This document shows positions 9,333 through 17,458 of a stretch of DNA of 64,000 nt, one piece after another. Source of the stretch: an uncultured Aquimarina sp. (GTDB taxonomy: Bacteria > Bacteroidota > Bacteroidia > Flavobacteriales > Flavobacteriaceae). The stretch lies in contig CANMDH010000007.1 in the NCBI GenBank assembly GCA_947496555.1, positions 62,001 to 126,000 of the forward strand, written 5' to 3'. Under the pieces are notes generated by a model, which was not told where the DNA came from, did no database searches, and saw only the letters and a program-made list of their open reading frames with translations. Each line of letters opens with the position of its first letter. The first letter of the stretch is position 1. The translations under genes were made by a program, and so were the position numbers.

Positions 9333-10892
9333 ATGATAAAATCTAATAAACATATCATTAATAAAGTCTATTTGGAGATAAATACCACTTCCAAAGAGCA
9401 AGGGTATGCTATAAAAGATAATATTGATAGGTTTTTAAAAGAACATGTTTTTCCTCAGATCGAAAGCCGTTTTGATAGCATTGATAAAAGTCTTAAAAAT
9501 GATGTCATACGAATAGAAAAGCTGGATTTAAATGTAACAATGAATGGTGATTTTAAGTATGACGATGTAGGACTGAAAATCACAAACGGTATCGAAGAAG
9601 CTGTGCAAGAAAAAATGAGTGAAATCATCGGTAAGGCAAGTGCAGATATTGATATCGATATATTCCTTAGTAACAAACAAAGTAATTTTAGAGCCTTCTT
9701 TTATTTTCTGGAGAAAGGAACTACCGCTTGGTGGAGTAAAAAAGAGTCTTTCACTTTTTTATCTGATACCGAAGTCTTACAAGAAATTATTGAAACAGAT
9801 GGATTTGAGCGGTTATTTCAACAAAAAATGAAGCAAATCGAGTCTAGAAGACGCTTTGTACAACAGTTTTCAGATCAGTCGATTAAAATAATACTTAGCG
9901 AAGCTTTTACGTTTGATAAAACAAATGAACTCTTCAAGACATTATTGGGCAAAGAGCTACTAAAAATAACAACCTATTTAACGCCGCCAAATAGAACTAA
10001 AGTTTGGACCGATATTATCCAATTTTTGCAAACAAATGATGGGTTGTCATTGTATCGAGGTATCCGTATCCAAAAGGATTTTTTCAAGGGATCTTTAGAT
10101 GAGAATAACAAAGAAATGAAAACCTTTGAAATAGAAAATTCCCAAGGCGTAAAGGATTCGACACTTGTAAATAGTTGGTTTGATAAGGTTATAAAACTAC
10201 TTTTAATCACGTTTCCAGAAATTAGGAAAGAGATACGTTTTTCTTCGCAAGAAATCAAAAGTGATCAAAAAAGCATCGATCAACCTATTGAAAATAAAAC
10301 AAGCGAATTTATAGGGGAGTCTGATGAGATTGATGAAAGAAAAATAGAAAAACCTGTAGAGAATCAAAGCCAGCAGGATAGTAATGAAACCATTGATGAA
10401 AAAGGCTATTATATCGAAAATGCCGGATTAATACTAATCCATCCTTTTATAAAACATTTTTTTGAACATTGCGAGTTATTAAATGAAGATGGTGAAATAA
10501 ATACTCCAGAGTTAGCTGTTCATCTATTGCATTATGTTACCACCAAAAGAGAAAATCAACCTGAACATCAAATGATTTGCGAAAAATTTTTATGTAACGT
10601 ACCAATTCATGAATCAATTAACCGCAATATAATTATCCCAAAAAAACTCAAAGATCAATCTGAAGAATTATTGCAAGCAGTAGTTCAGAATTGGGGAGCT
10701 CTTAAAAATGCATCGCCAGATTTGCTTCGCAACGAATTTATTCAGCGTCCAGGGAAACTTGCGCTCCATGAAAATAATCCTAAAATTATTGTTGAAAGGA
10801 AGACACAGGATATTCTTTTGGATAGATTGCCTTGGAATATAAGTATCGTAAAACTGCCGTGGAAAGATAAGTTAATCTATGTTGATTGGTAG
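9333..10892 (+). CDS. contractile injection system tape-measure-family protein (CIS_TMP)
   Basis: 519 residues. The N-terminus (HIINKVYLEINTTSKEQGYAIKD...) and KLDLNV near 64 are the start of the eCIS tape-measure (Afp14-like) family. The C-terminal block is diagnostic: YYIENAGLILIHPFIKHFFE near 355, AVHLLHY..T, PEHQM..EKFLCNVP, and a terminal LPW...PW pair. In this family the protein is linked to setting sheath/tube length in phage-like injection systems. The charged linker at about 310-350 (E/Q/S-rich) is variable. It begins immediately after the preceding stop codon. This gene and the ATPase at 15990 are the firmest markers that the locus is an eCIS. Confidence 0.85.
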   Translation: MIKSNKHIINKVYLEINTTSKEQGYAIKDNIDRFLKEHVFPQIESRFDSIDKSLKNDVIRIEKLDLNVTMNGDFKYDDVGLKITNGIEEAVQEKMSEIIGKASADIDIDIFLSNKQSNFRAFFYFLEKGTTAWWSKKESFTFLSDTEVLQEIIETDGFERLFQQKMKQIESRRRFVQQFSDQSIKIILSEAFTFDKTNELFKTLLGKELLKITTYLTPPNRTKVWTDIIQFLQTNDGLSLYRGIRIQKDFFKGSLDENNKEMKTFEIENSQGVKDSTLVNSWFDKVIKLLLITFPEIRKEIRFSSQEIKSDQKSIDQPIENKTSEFIGESDEIDERKIEKPVENQSQQDSNETIDEKGYYIENAGLILIHPFIKHFFEHCELLNEDGEINTPELAVHLLHYVTTKRENQPEHQMICEKFLCNVPIHESINRNIIIPKKLKDQSEELLQAVVQNWGALKNASPDLLRNEFIQRPGKLALHENNPKIIVERKTQDILLDRLPWNISIVKLPWKDKLIYVDW

Positions 10893-10939
10893 TTTTTAAT
10901 AGTAAATGATAAGATAAATTAATAAAATACACACAAATC

Positions 10940-13900
10940 ATGATCGCCAAATTAGACAAAATATCACCAGGTGTTGGAAGGTTTTCTAGAAGTCAATTTT
11001 TGACCGATAGCCTCCTAAACCAGCTATTTGATCATTTTGATGATCAGATACGTTTATCGAGAGTGAATCTTAGTGGAGTAGGTATTATTTGTGGTTTTGA
11101 AGTTAGTAGTAATGCCAATATCATAACCATTGAACAAGGCTTGGGTATCACTACAGATGGAGATTTGTTTCATTTGTACAAGGATGAAGATAGTGGTAAA
11201 ACAATCAAAATCCCTAATATATCGTATAAATATTATCGCGTATATGATAATAGTAAAGCAAACTATAGTCCGTTTTTTTATCAAGATGATGCTCAAATAG
11301 AATTATTCGAATTACTTACCGAAAAAGAAGATAGTGAAACAATAGAACTTGGTAGTTTTTCTGGCGATGGTAGACCCGGCCTAGAAGATATGGTTGTACT
11401 TCTTTATCTCGAAAATTATGAACGAAATATTAATAAATGTAGTGGTTTAAATTGTGACGGAGAAGGAATAGATGTAGTTGCAAATTACAGAATGTTAATG
11501 ACCACAAAAGCTAATGCGGCGCTTATCAACAGTCATGATAATACAATCAAAAGAACAAATTATCACAAATTATATTATCAGCTTCCAGAGGCTTTACTAC
11601 CCAAAATTATTCTAGGTGTTGAAGATTTTGAAAATGTTGAAACACTTTTCGAAAAACTGGCGTCTCCCTTTGATAATGAAGAATTATTAAATAATATAAT
11701 CAACGGTTTTTCTGAAATATTGGATACCTTAAACTCACCAGGTCTTAAAGATAGATTAGTAAATAAAATAAAAGATCTTTTTGTACTAACCCTTGAAGAT
11801 CCAATGCCGCTTGATATACAGTATCGTTATGATCTCTTAAAAGATATTGTTGACACCTATAATGAAATTAAAAGCCTTATACTTAGTCTGTCATCTATGG
11901 CATGTTATGCCGACTATAAAGATTTTCCTAAGCACTTGATGTTAGGACAAGTATCTAAAAAAGATATTTGTCATGGGTATCGACATGGTTTTTATAACTC
12001 AATAGTGCATACATCAAAAAGTGGTGATCCTTGTTTTGACTGTAATGGCACTCAAGGTGATGTTGAATTACAGGTATGCTACGATATTCATAAACCAGAA
12101 CAAAGATTGTTTAGTCTCCTATTAAGAGCAATAAAACAACTCGAAAATTATAACCCAGGATATAATGAAATTGAAATAACTCCATCTCGCATTCGTGGGG
12201 TTTTGGGACAAAAAGCAATACCATTTTACCATAATATAGACGAAGAATTTATTAAGCTCTGGGATTTTGATAAATCGGCTAGGAGCCTCGAAAGATCCAA
12301 TATCAGTTATCATGCAGAATTATTAGATACAGACAATCCATTATCGCTTTGTATAGATAAAGACTTTTATAGAATTGAAGGGCACCATGGTAAAAACTAT
12401 AAAGATGTTCTTGAAGAACTTAGAATACTAAAAAGAAATAATGCTGTAAGTTTCAATATTGTAGCATTAAAAGTTTCTAACGATTTTTTTGCACAAGATG
12501 GAGAAGTAGCTATCGCAAGACTGATTCCACAAATGTTAAGAAGTGAAGAAGATTATACATCATACTACATTTCAAATAGACCGGGTCTTGAACATAAAGC
12601 AGGAGTAACCCCTAGAGGAACATTTGTCCTGGTTTTTCTTGATGATGATCTAGTTATAGATCCTATAGAAATAGGAGAGGGAGACGGGGTACCTAGAAGG
12701 CGTGCAGTAGTGGATACCCGTATGGAGGGCGTAATCAATCCGGTAATAGCTGATTTTATGGTTCCGTATTTATATTGCGATGAGAGCATACCTGCCTTAA
12801 AATTGCCTGAAGACGAAATATGTTTTGGCAATGATACAGAACCTATTCCTTTTGATGTAACCCCCAAAGATGGTTTCGTGGTGGCCTTGGTACTCAGGGG
12901 GCTCAACGGAGGTGTTGTTAGAAATGCGAATGGAAGATCTTTTTTCGACCCGAGAATTGTAAGTCCAGAGCTTGTCGATACACCAATTAGATTTGAGGTA
13001 AATAATCAAGATACCGATGCGGTAATTACAATTCACCGTAAACCAGAGCCTATAATTACAACTACAGTTGTATACGATAATCCATTTAAAACGGAAGCTA
13101 CAGTAACCTATAATGTATCGGGGCCCTTTGTAAATGAAATTACAGAATTCGAATGGGATTTCTTTGGTGATGGTAACTTAGTTAATATCGAACCAGATGC
13201 ATCCGGGAATGTTGTAAGACAGTATCAAAATTCTCCGGAATCAGCGCCTACGACCATCACATCAAAACTTACGGTTAAGACTAAATTTTGCGAGAATGAA
13301 ATCATAATCGATCCTATTACTTTTGAGGATCCAATTGTCATTGAGCTCGATTTTGATAGAAATGAAATATGTGTTAATCCTGCAGATTGCGACATCCCTG
13401 TTCATATTGCTCTAATAGTAGATGAATCAGGTTCAATAGGCGGAAGTGAAATAACAGAAATTAAAGATGGATTACGAGCGTTTATAGAGGATCAAGAGGG
13501 ATCTAACAATGTGATCACATTATTGAATATGCATGATACAGATAATGGAAGACCTCTTAATATTATAGACGAATTACCAATAAACTCAGCTACCAAAGGT
13601 CAATTTACCCAATGGATCGATAATTATCGAACTCCTGCCTCTGGGGCCAGTGGCGGATCCCATTTCTGGACAAGCGGGATAGGCTACTTGATTAATGATT
13701 TACCAGATGTAGATAATAACCTAAAGACAGATCCAGATATTGTAATCTTGATTGCCGATGGTGTTGTAGCAAGTGATGCTCAGCAATTTAAAGACAGAGT
13801 GGCGGCTTTAAATTCAAGATCTCACATATTTTTCTACGCGCTAACCAATCCAAATGAGACCGCAGTGGGATATGGGCGAGATTTACCAGGGTATCTTAGA

Positions 13901-15109
13901 GATCAGGTATTGGATCGACCACCAATAGAAGTTAATCCTGATTTTTCAAATATTGAAACAACAGACTATGGAACATTTACTAGTTTTAGCCAACTGGGAG
14001 TATTTTTAACAGATTTGAAACAAATACTGGATAATTCAATTGGCTGTCTAGAGCAAATAAATGTAGTTAATCTTAAGCCCGAAACAGGTCAGATTGTTAC
14101 AATGGGTATTGCCCCATACAATGGATTACAAATTGATGGTAGGGTAATTACAATAAACCCTAAGGAGTTTGAGGCTTTTGGTAATACCATTAGGTTCTCT
14201 GTAGATGGCTTTGCAACCGAAGAGACACTCATTGTAGAAAGAGCTCCTCAAGATGTTAGTATAACAATTAATGAGATTGTTTATAATGAAGATAGAACAA
14301 AAGCTACGGTAACGTTTGGCGTTAGTGGTAACTTCTTACCTGTATTTCCATCGCTATTATGGAATTTTGGAGATGGCACTGATATACAGGAAGGATCAGA
14401 ATTAGCACAAAAACACGAGTATACTGATATTGCCGTCTTACCAGATAGAACGGCTAGCGTTAGTTTAGAAATTGCAAATCCTATTTGTGGTCCTGTTACA
14501 CAAAGCACAAGAGTAGTATTCGAGGATATTATTGAAGAGATTGCTTTCTCAATTCCTGGATCTTTATGTCTCGATACAGGAGTTGAAGATACAGTTTCTA
14601 TACCTTTTGATGTAAGCCCGGCGGGAGCAAAAGTCAGTGCTGTAACACGTACTGTTGGTATGCGGGTGGGTACAAATGAAGTGAGTTTTGACTCTATAAG
14701 TTTTGCCAAATTTGATGTCCCCATAGCATTTACAGTAAATGATCAACCTGTACCGGCTACAATTACGGTAAGTAGAAAACCCAATGTTGATTTCTTGCCA
14801 GAATTTGGTCTTCTCGGAGTGGAAGAAGGAGTTGATATTTCTGAAGGAGAAATATTAGGATTAGGTACTAGGGAAGTGTTTTCTGAACTTGTAGGGTTTA
14901 ATTTAGAAAACCTTAATCAGTTTGATGAAACTAGATACAAATACACGTGGGATTTTGGCGATAATAGCACTTCAGAAGAAAGAAACCCCGTGCATCGTTA
15001 TAGATTTAGAAGTAATGTTGTTGTTACGGTTGTATTAAAAGTTTCTGATGGAATTTGTGAAACAGAAGCACGAAGAGAAATTAATCTATTTGAGGATCAA
15101 GTAATGTAA
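10940..15109 (+). CDS. eCIS-locus giant protein with vWA and three Ig-like/PKD module pairs
   Basis: 1389 residues, paralogue of the protein at 2745. The shared N-domain covers 1-355 and the second shared domain continues at 379 (CYDIHKPEQRLFSL) without the vWA insertion. An Ig-like module (IPFDVTP ... FEVNNQ..., about 635-703) is followed by a PKD domain (700-795). The vWA domain sits at about 818-1035 (DESGS at 828). Two more Ig-like plus PKD pairs follow: a divergent module at 1038-1102 with PKD at 1105-1195 (WNFGDG 1141), and a module at 1205-1282 with PKD at 1283-1385 (WDFGDN 1337). No signal peptide, so it is not a T9SS adhesin. Likely an eCIS structural or target-binding component; function unproven. 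Confidence 0.6.
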   Translation: MIAKLDKISPGVGRFSRSQFLTDSLLNQLFDHFDDQIRLSRVNLSGVGIICGFEVSSNANIITIEQGLGITTDGDLFHLYKDEDSGKTIKIPNISYKYYRVYDNSKANYSPFFYQDDAQIELFELLTEKEDSETIELGSFSGDGRPGLEDMVVLLYLENYERNINKCSGLNCDGEGIDVVANYRMLMTTKANAALINSHDNTIKRTNYHKLYYQLPEALLPKIILGVEDFENVETLFEKLASPFDNEELLNNIINGFSEILDTLNSPGLKDRLVNKIKDLFVLTLEDPMPLDIQYRYDLLKDIVDTYNEIKSLILSLSSMACYADYKDFPKHLMLGQVSKKDICHGYRHGFYNSIVHTSKSGDPCFDCNGTQGDVELQVCYDIHKPEQRLFSLLLRAIKQLENYNPGYNEIEITPSRIRGVLGQKAIPFYHNIDEEFIKLWDFDKSARSLERSNISYHAELLDTDNPLSLCIDKDFYRIEGHHGKNYKDVLEELRILKRNNAVSFNIVALKVSNDFFAQDGEVAIARLIPQMLRSEEDYTSYYISNRPGLEHKAGVTPRGTFVLVFLDDDLVIDPIEIGEGDGVPRRRAVVDTRMEGVINPVIADFMVPYLYCDESIPALKLPEDEICFGNDTEPIPFDVTPKDGFVVALVLRGLNGGVVRNANGRSFFDPRIVSPELVDTPIRFEVNNQDTDAVITIHRKPEPIITTTVVYDNPFKTEATVTYNVSGPFVNEITEFEWDFFGDGNLVNIEPDASGNVVRQYQNSPESAPTTITSKLTVKTKFCENEIIIDPITFEDPIVIELDFDRNEICVNPADCDIPVHIALIVDESGSIGGSEITEIKDGLRAFIEDQEGSNNVITLLNMHDTDNGRPLNIIDELPINSATKGQFTQWIDNYRTPASGASGGSHFWTSGIGYLINDLPDVDNNLKTDPDIVILIADGVVASDAQQFKDRVAALNSRSHIFFYALTNPNETAVGYGRDLPGYLRDQVLDRPPIEVNPDFSNIETTDYGTFTSFSQLGVFLTDLKQILDNSIGCLEQINVVNLKPETGQIVTMGIAPYNGLQIDGRVITINPKEFEAFGNTIRFSVDGFATEETLIVERAPQDVSITINEIVYNEDRTKATVTFGVSGNFLPVFPSLLWNFGDGTDIQEGSELAQKHEYTDIAVLPDRTASVSLEIANPICGPVTQSTRVVFEDIIEEIAFSIPGSLCLDTGVEDTVSIPFDVSPAGAKVSAVTRTVGMRVGTNEVSFDSISFAKFDVPIAFTVNDQPVPATITVSRKPNVDFLPEFGLLGVEEGVDISEGEILGLGTREVFSELVGFNLENLNQFDETRYKYTWDFGDNSTSEERNPVHRYRFRSNVVVTVVLKVSDGICETEARREINLFEDQVM

Positions 15110-15132
15110 AAACAGAAAATTTTAGTCAATTA

Positions 15133-15148
15133 TACGCTTTTATGCGTA
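15133..15148. repeat. small hairpin in the gap before the muramidase
   Basis: TACGC and GCGTA pair across a 6-base loop in the 66-bp gap between the second vWA/PKD gene and the muramidase. There is no T-run after it, so it is a weak terminator candidate and may be an attenuator or chance. Confidence 0.2.
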
Positions 15149-15175
15149 ATTTCATAACGATTAAAAAATATAAGA

Positions 15176-16018
15176 ATGAAAACAATACGATACCGTTCTA
15201 GAGGACAAGAGGTTCACTATTTAGAGGAAATCTTGACAAAATTGGGTTATAAGGTATACGTTTCTACCTTTTTTGGAAAAGATACGCATGAAGCTGTAAA
15301 AGATTTTCAGTCTAAAAATGGCTTGGTCGTAGACGGTATTGTTGGCCTCAAATCATGGTCAAAATTAATTGAAGCCGAAAGAAATCTGATCGCCTTCAAT
15401 GATAAATTTTTATCAGAGCAGGATGTAAAAGATTTTGCACAACAGTTTGGATTAGAACTGGCGATGGTAAAAGCAGTGAATGAAGTAGAGAGTCGAGGTA
15501 AAGGGTTTTTGGTATATGGCAGGCCAGTAATTTTATTCGAAGGACATATATTCTGGAGGGAGCTAGAAAAACGAGGAATAAATCCGTCTCAATATGTTTC
15601 TGCACATACCAAAGATGTGTTATACAAGAAGTGGACAAGAACACATTATAAAGGTGGATCAGGCGAATATGACCGCCTGGAAAAAGCTGCAGGAATCTCA
15701 GATTTACCAGCTTTTCATGATGCAGCGTATTGTTCTGCTTCCTGGGGAGCTTTTCAGATCATGGGTTTTCATTATGATCATCTAGGATATGCTTCTATAG
15801 ATCATTTTGTCTCAGAAATGTATGAGCATGAGCGGGAACACTTAAAGGCCTTTGGGAAATTTATAGAAAAAACTTCCTTCAAAGGAAAAAAATTAATCGA
15901 TTGGATCAAAGAAAAAAATTGGGCCAGATTCGCCGAAGGTTATAATGGACCTGGCTACAAAAAGAATAAATACGATATTAAACTGAAGAATGCCTATGTC
16001 AAATATAGCAACGGCTAA
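15176..16018 (+). CDS. peptidoglycan-binding N-acetylmuramidase of the eCIS locus
   Basis: 280 residues. Residues 1-65 are a peptidoglycan-binding domain type 1 (RGQEVHYLEEILTKLGY ... DGIVGLKSW). Residues 80-280 match the phage-type N-acetylmuramidase family (formerly DUF3380): NEVESRGKGF with probable catalytic Glu 105, GRPVILFEGHIFWREL, ASWGAFQIMGFHY and EGYNGPGY. It would cleave cell-wall glycan. No signal peptide is seen, so export would depend on lysis, a holin or the injection particle. In this position it may aid release of assembled eCIS from the producing cell or penetration of a bacterial target. The ATPase gene overlaps its 3' end. Confidence 0.85.
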   Translation: MKTIRYRSRGQEVHYLEEILTKLGYKVYVSTFFGKDTHEAVKDFQSKNGLVVDGIVGLKSWSKLIEAERNLIAFNDKFLSEQDVKDFAQQFGLELAMVKAVNEVESRGKGFLVYGRPVILFEGHIFWRELEKRGINPSQYVSAHTKDVLYKKWTRTHYKGGSGEYDRLEKAAGISDLPAFHDAAYCSASWGAFQIMGFHYDHLGYASIDHFVSEMYEHEREHLKAFGKFIEKTSFKGKKLIDWIKEKNWARFAEGYNGPGYKKNKYDIKLKNAYVKYSNG

Positions 16019-17351
16019 TACCATCCATAAAACTGAAACGCAAACACTGTTTCAGTACCTAGAAGATTATATAAAGTATAGGCTAAATGTAGAGTTTAGA
16101 AAAGAAAAGATTGAACTGCCAACGCTACATTTAAACTCTGTACAATCCCCATTAGCAGTATTTATAAATGAAAATCAATTATCAGAGGCAGAAGTAATAC
16201 TTTTATTGCTTGCTTTGGCACCTCATATTAACCCTGCATTATTACAACAAATAGTATCTTCATATTTTCCAGACGGAGGACAATTTGTAACATTTGGGGG
16301 AGTAACAGGAAAATCACACAGAGGAATTATCCCAACCGGAGAAACTGCATTGTACATTATAGCAGGAAATAATCTTAACGAGCGATTAGCACTTATGGAT
16401 TATATGGATTCTGGATCTTCCTTATTTAAGGATAAAATACTCTATATAGAAAATGTTCCCAAAGGAGAACCTGAAATGAGTGGTAAATTGTTAATCGATG
16501 AAGAATATTTATCACTCCTTATTTTAGGAAAAATTTCTAAGCCAACACTTAGCCAAAATTTTCCCGCAAGTTTGATAGCTACAGAATTAGAATGGGAAGA
16601 TTTGGTGCTGCAAGAAAAAACATTGAACCAGATTCACGAAATAGAGGTTTGGTTAAAACACAATGAAGTATTGTTACATCAATGGAACATGAAAAGCAAG
16701 ATTAAGCCTGGGTATAGAGTATTGTTTTATGGCCCCCCTGGTACCGGAAAAACACTTACCGCTAGTCTGCTTGGAAAATATACTAATAGGGATGTGTATC
16801 GCATAGATTTGTCTATGGTGATTTCAAAATATATAGGAGAAACCGAAAAAAATCTATCTTCACTATTCGACAAAGCTACCAATAAAGATTGGATATTGTT
16901 TTTTGATGAAGCAGACGCCATATTTGGTAAAAGAACCAATGTTAGAGACGCACACGATAAGTACGCCAATCAAGAAGTTTCTTATCTGTTACAACGTATC
17001 GAGGCTCATCCCGGATTAGTAATTCTGGCTTCTAATTTTAAAACAAATATAGATGCAGCTTTCACAAGAAGATTTCAATCTATCATAGAATTTCAATTAC
17101 CCGGTGCTCCAGAAAGGCTTGAATTATGGAAAAATATACTTCCCAAAAACATTTCACTAGAAGAAGAGATTTCTCTAGACGAAATTTCAAAGAAATATGC
17201 AATTACGGGAGCAAATATTGTAAATGTAGTACAATATGCTTGTCTCAAGACTATTGCAGGTAACAATGAAGAAATTAAGTTGAACTATCTTCTGGAAGGG
17301 TTGAAAAAAGAGTATGTTAAAGAAGGAAAGACAATTAGTATCTCTAGGTAA
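15990..17351 (+). CDS. eCIS AAA+ ATPase (Afp15-like)
   Basis: 453 residues. Walker A GPPGTGKT at 248-255, sensor/pore-side residues after it, Walker B ILFFDEAD at 302-309, and the second-region-of-homology arginines in FTRRFQ near 359. The N-terminal 200 residues are the variable adaptor part of eCIS ATPases, which are needed for particle assembly in Afp/PVC-type systems. It overlaps the muramidase by 29 bp; a second in-frame ATG at 15996 is equally possible as start. It is the last gene of the eCIS run. A 107-bp gap with no clear terminator follows. Confidence 0.85.
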   Translation: MPMSNIATANTIHKTETQTLFQYLEDYIKYRLNVEFRKEKIELPTLHLNSVQSPLAVFINENQLSEAEVILLLLALAPHINPALLQQIVSSYFPDGGQFVTFGGVTGKSHRGIIPTGETALYIIAGNNLNERLALMDYMDSGSSLFKDKILYIENVPKGEPEMSGKLLIDEEYLSLLILGKISKPTLSQNFPASLIATELEWEDLVLQEKTLNQIHEIEVWLKHNEVLLHQWNMKSKIKPGYRVLFYGPPGTGKTLTASLLGKYTNRDVYRIDLSMVISKYIGETEKNLSSLFDKATNKDWILFFDEADAIFGKRTNVRDAHDKYANQEVSYLLQRIEAHPGLVILASNFKTNIDAAFTRRFQSIIEFQLPGAPERLELWKNILPKNISLEEEISLDEISKKYAITGANIVNVVQYACLKTIAGNNEEIKLNYLLEGLKKEYVKEGKTISISR

Positions 17352-17458
17352 AAAGATATAACAGAATTTTTTTAGTTGCCTAAGTATTAATGTAAAAAAC
17401 TGATGGTTAAAGTATTAAAGGATTTTTAGTATCTTTAAGTGTTAACCTTCGGTTATTT

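Noticed and set aside
14281-14724. 147-codon minus-strand ORF within the second giant protein
   Set aside because: Shadow frame under a continuous PKD/Ig-like coding region.
10940-15109. Reading the vWA/PKD proteins as T9SS surface adhesins
   Set aside because: Neither has a signal peptide nor a T9SS C-terminal sorting domain, and both lie among eCIS genes.
1-17351. Prophage
   Set aside because: No terminase, portal, capsid, integrase or replication genes; tape-measure and ATPase types are eCIS-specific.
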